Shown here piece after piece: positions 7,501 to 15,200 of a stretch of 22,167 nucleotides of DNA; within the stretch, counting starts at the first letter, position 1, and every line of letters begins with the position of its first letter. This stretch comes from a virus. A program made the position numbers and the translations under genes. Below the pieces are notes generated by a model. It saw only the letters and a program-made list of their open reading frames with translations. It did no database searches and was not told the origin of the DNA. The DNA lies in the IMG/VR virus record IMGVR_UViG_3300025133_000654, positions 1 to 22,167 of that record. One strand, 5' to 3'.

Positions 7501-9000
7501 ATGAGTTTTGTAACAGGCGGGAGTTTTCCTGCATCCCTTATACCAGCTCAGCAAAGAATGGCCTTAAGCAGTAATTATATTGATTTCACAGGTACATCAG
7601 GCGGAAACTTTGCTCAGCAGTATTTACCAGAGCTTTACGAAGCAGAGGTAGAAAGATATGGAAACCGAACAATTGGAGGTTTCCTTAGAATGGTTGGCGC
7701 TGAAATGCCAATGACATCAGATCAAGTTGTTTGGTCTGAACAAAATAGACTACACGTTGCTTATAAAGCAGCGACAGTATCAGTTATTGGAGGAACAGAT
7801 GTTGATATAGAAGTATTAATTGACGTTGCAGCCGCTGGTGCTACTAATGGCGCAGTAAGAGTTGGACAAACAATTTTAATGGCAGATAATGCTACTGGAT
7901 TAATTGTTCAAAAAGGTTTAGTTCAAGCTCTTGGTACAACTACTCTCCCGGATGATACGTTATCTGTAAAATTATATGGTACAGCTACTAATGCTTTACC
8001 TACGGCAACAGATGGTATCAATTTATATGTTTATGGTGCTGATTTTGGAAAAGGATCTGTAGGAATGGATGGTTCAATTGAACCTCAATTCACTCAGTAT
8101 TCTAATAATCCAATAATTATCAAAGACAACTTTCAAATTAGTGGATCAGATGCTGCTCAAATTGGTTGGGTTGAAGTATCAACAGAAGATGGACAATCAG
8201 GATATTTATGGTATCTAAAATCTGAATCTGAAACAAGATTAAGATTTGAAGATTACTTAGAAATGGTAATGGTTGAAGCTCTTCCAATGGATCAAGGTAC
8301 ATATGTATCAACTGCTGAATATCAATTTGGTGGACCTGGTGTGCCTTCGGGTACTACAGGAACAGTTATTGCAGGATCAGAAGGATTATTTTCTGCTATA
8401 GAAGACAGAGGTAATGTATATTCTGGTTTTGCCGGTGCTGCTGCTCCAGGTTCTGGTGCTTTAGGTGATTTCGATGAAATCCTTAAAAATCTAGACAAGC
8501 AAGGTGCTATTGAAGAAAACATGCTTTTCTTATCAAGATCAACTGCTTTAGATTTCGATGATATGGTTGCTGCAATGAATGGAAGTTATGCTTCTACTCA
8601 AGCTGCTTCTTATGGATTATTTGAAAATGACGGTGAAATGGCATTAAACTTTGGATTCAATGGTTTTAGAAGAGGTTCTTATGACTTCTACAAAACTGAT
8701 TGGAAATATCTAAACGATGCTTCTTTACGTGGTCTATCAAATGAGATTGACGGGGTAATGATTCCAGCAGGAACTACAACAGTTTATGATCAAATTCTTG
8801 GATCTAATATTAGAAGACCTTTCTTGCATACAAGATATAGAGCTTCTGAGACAGAAGATAGAAGAATGAAATCATGGATTACTGGTTCTGTTGGTGGTGC
8901 TTATACTGATACGCTAGATGCGATGACTGTGAGTTTCTTATCTGAAAGATGCTTAGTGACTCAAGCTGCGAATAACTTTGTTTTATTCAAAGGAGCTTAA
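7501..9000 (+). CDS. Major capsid protein (HK97-fold type)
   Basis: A 499-residue protein directly after the scaffold-like gene (5-nt gap). The N-terminal block at about 38-86 includes YLPELYEAEVERYGNRTIGG, then FLRMVGAE and QVVWSEQNRLH. I recognise this signature from major capsid proteins of crAss-like and related Bacteroidota podoviruses. Residues about 95-185 form a beta-rich, Gly/Ala/Thr-rich stretch (VRVGQTILMADNATG and onward) that probably is an inserted surface domain. The remainder has the helix/strand alternation expected for the P- and A-domains and ends in a segment of short strands. The length fits that family (about 490-500). Codon use is slightly richer in GCT, GGT and GGA than neighbours, as expected for an abundant protein. 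There is no visible N-terminal protease or delta domain; scaffolding seems to be supplied in trans by the preceding gene. Confidence 0.87.
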   Translation: MSFVTGGSFPASLIPAQQRMALSSNYIDFTGTSGGNFAQQYLPELYEAEVERYGNRTIGGFLRMVGAEMPMTSDQVVWSEQNRLHVAYKAATVSVIGGTDVDIEVLIDVAAAGATNGAVRVGQTILMADNATGLIVQKGLVQALGTTTLPDDTLSVKLYGTATNALPTATDGINLYVYGADFGKGSVGMDGSIEPQFTQYSNNPIIIKDNFQISGSDAAQIGWVEVSTEDGQSGYLWYLKSESETRLRFEDYLEMVMVEALPMDQGTYVSTAEYQFGGPGVPSGTTGTVIAGSEGLFSAIEDRGNVYSGFAGAAAPGSGALGDFDEILKNLDKQGAIEENMLFLSRSTALDFDDMVAAMNGSYASTQAASYGLFENDGEMALNFGFNGFRRGSYDFYKTDWKYLNDASLRGLSNEIDGVMIPAGTTTVYDQILGSNIRRPFLHTRYRASETEDRRMKSWITGSVGGAYTDTLDAMTVSFLSERCLVTQAANNFVLFKGA

Positions 9001-9025
9001 TTATTAACATTTAAAAATAGAAACT

Positions 9026-9370
9026 ATGGCTTATATAAAAATAAAAAACAACGCCAACGGCGCTGGCTCTACAATAGCAACAGTAGCAATAGATGGATGT
9101 ACTGAAACAATAATAGATGTAGATCTTCCAGTGTTAGCAGTGGATGATACGCTTCCCGCTTTTACGGTTAAGGTAACTAACAACGCTGGATCTTCTGGTG
9201 AAGATTGTGATATCACTGTTGATGGTACTATTACTATGGCAGATATATATAACACACTAAATGCAGCGGTTGAAGCTGGTTTAGCTGATCCTTATCATAT
9301 ACCTACCGTTAGTGGAATCGTTGATTCTGATGGTGGAATAAATCCAATAACAGTAATAACTGCTCCGTAA
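9026..9370 (+). CDS. Small beta-rich protein after the capsid gene, candidate decoration protein
   Basis: A 114-residue acidic protein with alternating hydrophobic residues (IATVAI, TETIIDVDLPVL, FTVKVTN, CDITVDGTITM), suggesting a small beta-sandwich, followed by one short helix (DIYNTLNAAVEAG). It has two cysteines and no signal peptide or membrane helix. The ATG lies 26 nt after the capsid stop behind an A-rich leader. A strong rho-independent terminator begins 20 nt after its stop, so it shares a transcript end with the capsid gene and is probably expressed at a similarly high level. Position, size and composition fit a head decoration or head-fibre protein. I recognise no family; another minor virion protein is possible. 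Confidence 0.7.
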   Translation: MAYIKIKNNANGAGSTIATVAIDGCTETIIDVDLPVLAVDDTLPAFTVKVTNNAGSSGEDCDITVDGTITMADIYNTLNAAVEAGLADPYHIPTVSGIVDSDGGINPITVITAP

Positions 9371-9390
9371 TACGGGTAGATAAATTATCT

Positions 9391-9418
9391 AAGACCCCTT
9401 TTATTAGGGGTCTTTTTT
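9391..9418 (+). terminator. Rho-independent terminator after the capsid/decoration genes
   Basis: Stem AAGACCCC (9391-9398), 8-nt loop TTTTATTA, stem GGGGTCTT (9407-9414), ending in a run of six T (9413-9418). The eight base pairs match perfectly and contain four G-C pairs in a row, very unusual in this A/T-rich DNA. It sits 20 nt after the 114-residue gene and 25 nt before the next ATG. Confidence 0.93.
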
Positions 9419-9425
9419 AAAACAA

Positions 9426-9442
9426 TTATATTATATTATATT
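9426..9442 (+). promoter_or_regulatory. A/T-only (TTATA)3TT element, second copy
   Basis: TTATATTATATTATATT directly precedes the ATG at 9443. Its first 16 bases are identical to 6336-6351 and end at the same distance (one intervening base) from the start codon. Because a terminator ends only 8 nt upstream, this is one of the few places where a promoter for the 9443 gene could lie, unless it is served by read-through. Confidence 0.45.
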
Positions 9443-10213
9443 ATGAAAACACAAGAAATAGAAAATAAACCTCCTGTTGAAAAATGGGAATATAAAGATA
9501 GAAATTACTATCTTATGCACAATAAGATGCCTTTAACTTATACTTTACCTACAAGGCATTCTCGTAAATATCCTTTAGTATGGTTTGATTCAGAAAAAGG
9601 TTATGAAAGAGAATTGCGTTACGCGACTAATCATCCAAGTATTTTTGTTGATGAACAAAAAGGTCAAGTAACATTGAAGCATGTAGTATTTGAAAAAGGA
9701 CACTTAAGGGTTCCTAAAAACAAAAGAAATTTACAAGAATTTTTAGCTCATCACCCACATAATGGTTTAATATTTTTAGAACATGATGCGGAGGTAGTAG
9801 CTGAAGATGAATTTGATAAATTAGAAATAGAGTTAGCCGCAGCTAATTTAGCTTATGAAATGGATGTTGATACAGCAGAAGCTTTAATGAGAGTGGAAAT
9901 AGGATCTAAAGTAACTAATTTAAGTTCAAAAGAATTAAAAAGAGATTTACTTATATTCGCAAAACGCAATCCTAGACTTTTCTTAAATTTAGCTCAAGAT
10001 GAAAATATATTGTTACGTAACTTTGCGATTAGAGCAACGGAAGCAAATATTATTAAACTAGCTGATGATCAACGCACTTTTAAATGGGCTAGCAATGGTC
10101 GTAAATTAATGAGTGTTCCATTTGATGAAAATGCTTATTCAGCAATGGCTGCTTGGTTTAAAACAGATGAAGGTTTAGAAGTTTATCGATCAATCGAGAA
10201 AAAACTTAAATAA
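9443..10213 (+). CDS. Conserved-looking phage protein of unknown function, insulated by terminators
   Basis: A 256-residue soluble protein. The N-terminal part (15-110) is rich in aromatic, basic and beta-forming residues (YYLMHNKMPLTYTLPTRHS, RELRYATNHPSIFVDEQ) and closes with HHPHNG at 103-108. An acidic helical linker follows (about 112-150). The C-terminal part (about 150-256) is helical with LKRDLLIFAKRNPRLFL and then RTFKWASNGRKLMSVPF, a strand-turn-strand that could belong to a winged-helix-like fold. I recall similar proteins in the head regions of marine phages, without a known role. Terminators lie 25 nt upstream (9391-9418) and 12 nt downstream (10225-10256), so it looks like a single-gene transcription unit in an otherwise polycistronic region. 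A DNA- or RNA-binding or dosage-sensitive assembly role is possible but not shown. Confidence 0.74.
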   Translation: MKTQEIENKPPVEKWEYKDRNYYLMHNKMPLTYTLPTRHSRKYPLVWFDSEKGYERELRYATNHPSIFVDEQKGQVTLKHVVFEKGHLRVPKNKRNLQEFLAHHPHNGLIFLEHDAEVVAEDEFDKLEIELAAANLAYEMDVDTAEALMRVEIGSKVTNLSSKELKRDLLIFAKRNPRLFLNLAQDENILLRNFAIRATEANIIKLADDQRTFKWASNGRKLMSVPFDENAYSAMAAWFKTDEGLEVYRSIEKKLK

Positions 10214-10224
10214 CAAGTGATACT

Positions 10225-10256
10225 AAAGGGTGGCTTAACCGCCATCCTTTTTTTTT
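10225..10256 (+). terminator. Rho-independent terminator after the 256-residue gene
   Basis: Stem AAAGGGTGGC (10225-10234), loop TTAACC, stem GCCATCCTTT (10241-10250) with one G-T wobble, running into nine T (10248-10256). It is 12 nt after the stop codon and 17 nt before the next ATG. Confidence 0.92.
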
Positions 10257-10273
10257 AACATAAAAATATTATT

Positions 10274-11047
10274 ATGAACGTAGATGAAGTCTATAAAACT
10301 GTACTATATATTCTAAATAAAGAACAAAGAGGATATTTAACACCAGAGGAATTTAATAAGGTAGCAACTCAAGTTCAATTAGAAATTTTTGAAAAGTACT
10401 TTGAAGACTTAACTCAACAGCTACGTTTACCCGATGTTACCGATAGTGAATATGCAAATAGAGTTAAATTAATTGAAGAAAAAATATCTAAATTTGAAGT
10501 TTCAGAAACCCTAACAGGTGGTGGGCCTTTTGATTTAACAGGGCTTACGGTACCACTGCATAGATTAGGTACCATTGAATTTACACCTGCCCTTACTCCT
10601 GCAGCGTGGACTAATAATCCTCCAACTCTGCCGGTAGAATTAGAAGAAGTTACACAGCACGAGTTCAATTTAACACGAAGATCTAAATTAACAGCTCCCT
10701 CTGATGTATGGCCTATTTTCACTTTAAAAGACAATCTAGTAACTACAGCTCCTAATTTAGCTAATATAACAGTATATTATGTTCGGAAACCAGCCGATCC
10801 AATATGGGGTTATAGTGTTGGAAGTTTAGGACAATATATTTGGGATGGAGATCCTAGTGCAGCTTCTCCTTTTTATCCTGGTGGTGGTCTTGTACCTGTT
10901 AGTGTTGATTTTGAAATATCAGATATAGATAAAACAGAAGTTATATTAAAAATATTAGCATACACGGGAGTTATTATTAGAGATCCTAATATAGTAGCTA
11001 CAGCAGGTCAAATGGCTCAAGCAGAAGATATAATTGAACAAACTTAA
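10274..11047 (+). CDS. Head-tail connector / neck ring protein (adaptor-type)
   Basis: A 257-residue protein. The N-terminal 55 residues are helical (VYKTVLYILNKEQRGYLTPE, then FNKVATQVQLEIFEKYFEDL), a pattern I associate with the first ring or adaptor protein beneath the portal in crAss-like and related podoviruses. The middle (about 75-180) is beta-rich with several Pro-containing turns and VYYVRKPADPIWGY. The C-terminal helix (about 220-257) resembles the closing helix of such adaptors. Position also fits: downstream of capsid and immediately upstream of another ring protein and the giant tail proteins, as T7 gp11 precedes gp12. The ATG follows AAAATATTATT with no Shine-Dalgarno. The next gene starts 5 nt after the stop. 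Function is assigned by pattern and synteny; individual ring identity is not resolved. Confidence 0.66.
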   Translation: MNVDEVYKTVLYILNKEQRGYLTPEEFNKVATQVQLEIFEKYFEDLTQQLRLPDVTDSEYANRVKLIEEKISKFEVSETLTGGGPFDLTGLTVPLHRLGTIEFTPALTPAAWTNNPPTLPVELEEVTQHEFNLTRRSKLTAPSDVWPIFTLKDNLVTTAPNLANITVYYVRKPADPIWGYSVGSLGQYIWDGDPSAASPFYPGGGLVPVSVDFEISDIDKTEVILKILAYTGVIIRDPNIVATAGQMAQAEDIIEQT

Positions 11048-11052
11048 AAAAA

Positions 11053-12210
11053 ATGGGATTAATAACAGAAACAGATTATCAATATTACGAAGGCGAACAA
11101 TTATTTACTGCTAGTGGTGGTATAAATCAAGAATTAGTTTGTACATTTAATACTACTATGTTAGATATTAATGCGCAACATCCTTCAAATTACATTGTAG
11201 AACATAGCACTGTAACTCCTCCTACCGCAACCAGTTGGGTTACAATTCCTATTGCGGATTATGTAGTATCTCAAAATATAGTTCGGATTACTCCTGCTCT
11301 AGGCGCTGGCGATTTAATAAGAATAAAAATAATTGAACCAGCTAAATGGGATAATTATGGTGGTTATGAATACATAAAACTAAATGATATAATAGATAAT
11401 TTCTTAGTAGCATATGTAGGAGATGACAAATTAATACCTAGAGTTAAAAGAAGAGACGTAATGTTTCATGCGAAGCGTGGATTGCAAGAATTTAGTTATG
11501 ACACATTAAAAAGTGTTAATTCTATAGAGATATCTATGCCTCCAAGTTTATCTTTTCCTATTCCACCAGACTATGTTAATTATGTTCAGCTTTGCTGGGT
11601 TGATCAATTAGGAGTTAAACATATTATATATCCTACTACTTTAACAAGTAATCCTACTCAAGTACCTATTCAAGATGGAGAATACGAAGCATTACCAACT
11701 CAAGATCATTGGGGTGAGAATTTAGAAGCTCAACAATCTTTTACTAATGAAAGGTGGAGGACTGCTAATGATAGATTAATAACTGGAGAATTAGATAATT
11801 ATTGGACAGGTGTATATGATTGGAATTGGTGGAAATTAGCTTATGGTAGAAGATATGGATTAGAACCTTCTGTAACTCAAAAAAATGGATGGTTTACGAT
11901 TGATGAAAGAAGAGGTATGTTTTCATTTTCTAGCGACTTAGCTGGGAAGCTTATAATGATCAATTATATCTCAGATGGCTTAGGGTATGATTCAGATATG
12001 AAAGTCCCTAAGATGGCAGAAGAAGCCATGTATTTGTATATTTTACATGCTATACTATCAACTAGATATGGAGTTAATGAATATGTAGTTAGAAGATTTA
12101 AGAAAGAAAAATCAGCAGCATTAAGAAATGCAAAAATTAGATTATCAAATATTAAACTAGAAGCATTCACTCAAATTATGCGAGGGAAATCTAAATGGCT
12201 TAAAAATTAA
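11053..12210 (+). CDS. Second neck/tail ring protein with an extra N-terminal beta domain
   Basis: A 385-residue protein. Residues 1-14 (MGLITETDYQYYEG) and about 99-385 look like one conserved neck protein: KLNDIIDNFLVAYVGDDKLI, then RRDVMFHAKRGLQEFSYDT, PIPPDYVNYVQLCWVD, and a C-terminal helical part (MAEEAMYLYILHAILSTRYG, KEKSAALRNAKIRLSNIKLE). I recall this as a widespread ring protein of Bacteroidota podoviruses. Between these parts lies a stretch of about 80 residues (15-96) with a different flavour: FNTTMLDI, YVVSQNIVRITPALGAGDLI. This is typical of small beta-sandwich domains like the N-terminal part of T7-type tail fibres. It may be a docking site for fibres on the neck. It ends 5 nt before the first giant tail gene. 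The role is inferred. Confidence 0.67.
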   Translation: MGLITETDYQYYEGEQLFTASGGINQELVCTFNTTMLDINAQHPSNYIVEHSTVTPPTATSWVTIPIADYVVSQNIVRITPALGAGDLIRIKIIEPAKWDNYGGYEYIKLNDIIDNFLVAYVGDDKLIPRVKRRDVMFHAKRGLQEFSYDTLKSVNSIEISMPPSLSFPIPPDYVNYVQLCWVDQLGVKHIIYPTTLTSNPTQVPIQDGEYEALPTQDHWGENLEAQQSFTNERWRTANDRLITGELDNYWTGVYDWNWWKLAYGRRYGLEPSVTQKNGWFTIDERRGMFSFSSDLAGKLIMINYISDGLGYDSDMKVPKMAEEAMYLYILHAILSTRYGVNEYVVRRFKKEKSAALRNAKIRLSNIKLEAFTQIMRGKSKWLKN

Positions 12211-12215
12211 TATAT

Positions 12216-15200
12216 ATGGCTAACGAGTTAAAAAGTACGTTTCTAAGATCTAAAATGAATAAAGATCTAGACGCAAGAATATTACCTCCCGGTGAATATC
12301 GTGATGGTGAAAATATTGCTATAAGTAGATCAGAAGGTGCAGATGTTGGTGCTTTGGAAAATATTCTTGGAAATAAATTAGTATCAGATTTTGGTATAAC
12401 TGCCATTGGAGTTGAGACTATAGGTATGTATACGGATAATGGAAATAATAGAATTTTTCTATTTATGACTAATTATACTGATAGTTCAAGTGATCAATTA
12501 AGTAATAGAGCATCTGTAGATTCCTATTGTTCTATTATTGTATATGATTTTGATGATGAAAATTATGAAGTATTAGTAGAAGGTAGTTTCTTAAATTTCT
12601 CTAAAACTCAACCTATATATGGTATTAATTTGTTAGAAGATTTATTATTTTGGACAGATGATAGAAATCAGCCTAGAAGAATAGATATATTAAAAGCTTT
12701 AGACGCTCCCGCTACGAGTCCAAATCCCTATTATCAACTAGAAGAAAATATTTCTGTAGCTAAATATTATCCTTTTTCTACTCCAGAAACTTATGAGGAG
12801 ATAACTGTTACAGTTAAAGCTATTACTACAGTATTAAATTTTGATGGTAGTAACTTAAATGCAGCCGCAACTGGCCTAGGCACAATACCATTTGTACCTC
12901 CTGTGGATTATCCTCAAACCAAATATAATACTATTTGTGAAATACAAGGAGATTTACCTAATATAAAATTGCACCCGGGATTAAAATTTTATGTAAAAAG
13001 TTCTACTCCTAATGGAGGATATGGATCTTTAGATACGTTTACTACGTGGCCTTTTTATAATGAAATAAAAAATTATCCAATAGAATGGGCAATGCAATCT
13101 CTGCATGGAGGAGCACCTACTCCATTTCCATGGCCCATGTATGATATGAATTCAGCCCCTAATCCTCCTAGAGCAGAATATGAGGAAGAGTCTGGGTACA
13201 GCGATAGATGGATGAGTGTATCTAAAGAATATGCTAGTAACCCTAATGCACTTTTTAGAGCAAATACCCCGGGTGGGCCAATAACTTCTAAAGATGATAC
13301 TGCAACAGGAGCCACTCAAGATTTACATTCCTTAGATTATCAAGAAAATTATTTAAAATGGTTTTATCCTAATATACCATTTTTAGATACTAGTACTGGA
13401 GAAGAATGGGAAGGGGAAGTGGAATTAGTATTTATTGTACCAAAATTAAGGAATAAAACAGATAGATGGTTACCTTCTACTTATCGAATTAGACTAAATG
13501 ATATTGAACAGGCAGATATTACCACAGATTTAGCATATGCTCCGGAAAAAGGATTAGCTAGTCAAGGATATCATGAAGATGGAATGCCTGCTATTGGTTT
13601 AATTGCCACATCTCCAAACGCTCAATGGCTTCCAAGAAATACTTTAGGATCTATTAGTGGAATAAATGAAGCTTGGTTAGCAAATGAAATGGTTTTAATA
13701 GCGGGCACTACTAATACAGTAAATTATTTAACGGATTATCAAAAGTCTGTTGGATTAGGATTACTTAATGTTACTTTAAACCCTTTAAATGGTTATGGAA
13801 TTGGACCTAAATTAGGACCTGCTATAACTACTGCCCCAGGATACACTATACCTTTAAGAACTTATGCTAAATGGTATTTTCAACCAGGTATGAAAATTGA
13901 TTGTCCTTTATTCACTGACCCTAATGTAACGCTTGTTATAGATCAAATTTTTCCTAATGGGGCTTTTCCTGATAATACAGGTCCAGATTCCAATCTTGGT
14001 ACATTTTTAATATCTGTTCATGGTGAAGATAGAGATGGAAATTTTCTAACACATTGGGTTACTCCTGATATGGAAGAGTATTTGTATGATGGATCATATG
14101 GAGGGATATATTTAGATTTATCTTTTCCTAATCCTTACTATGAACAGAATTTTGGTGGAGACACTTTTTACTTAGATGAAAAATTTTGTAGATTAGCATA
14201 TAGATATAAATTTGATAGTGGAGAATATTCTTTAATCTCTCCTTTCACTCAATGTTTATTTCAACCTAAAAACAAAGGGTATTATTTAAAAGGTAAAAAT
14301 AAATGGGATTATGATACCGCAGGAGTTGCTTTTTTAACAGTAGGAGATGCTGAACCCACTAGTGATATTGAAGATGTTTCTCAAACTACACTTAATAAAC
14401 TATACGAAAATTCATTAGAGCAAGTCCAGATTCTTATAGAAAGCCCGGTCATAGGAGTAGATAATATTCCTTTTAATGAAATAGGTGAAAAATTAAAAAT
14501 AGAATCATTAGAAATAATATTTAATGAATCAGATAGTACTGCGCTAAAAGTTCTAAAATCTATCCCTGTTTCAGATCCAGCAATAACAACTAATGCTACT
14601 AATGTATTTACTTACACTTGGGAAGGAGATAAACCTTATAGTACTTTACCAGCTAAAGAAGTAGTAAGAGTATCTGATAAAGTTCCTATTAAAGCCTTAG
14701 CTCAAGAAATAGCAGGGAATAGAGTGATATATGGGAATTTTGTTAATAGACATTCGTCACCAGAGTTTTTAAATTATGACATAGGGATAAGTAGGAAATA
14801 TACAGTAGATGATGAATTTACTAGTTTTTCTACCGAATCTTATCCTAATCATACTTTAAAGCAAAATAGAAGTTATCAAGTTGGAATAGTATTATCAGAT
14901 AAATATGGAAGACAATCAGATGTTATATTAGCTCCGTCTGAAATTAGTACATTAGAAGCAAATTCTCAAATCTTCAGTGGTGATACATTTAAAGCTAAAT
15001 ATTTAACAATAGAAGAGGCTGTAGATGTACTTCCTCAAGGGCGTAATATAACTGACTGGGTAGGCAATAGTATTAAAATATTGTTCAATGATGTTATTCC
15101 TAAAGAAATCGCAGGGTTAGATGGATATCCTGGGCTATATACAGATCAAGGTGGAGTGGTTAATGTTGTTGTAAATAATGGAGGCGTTGGTTATACAGCA

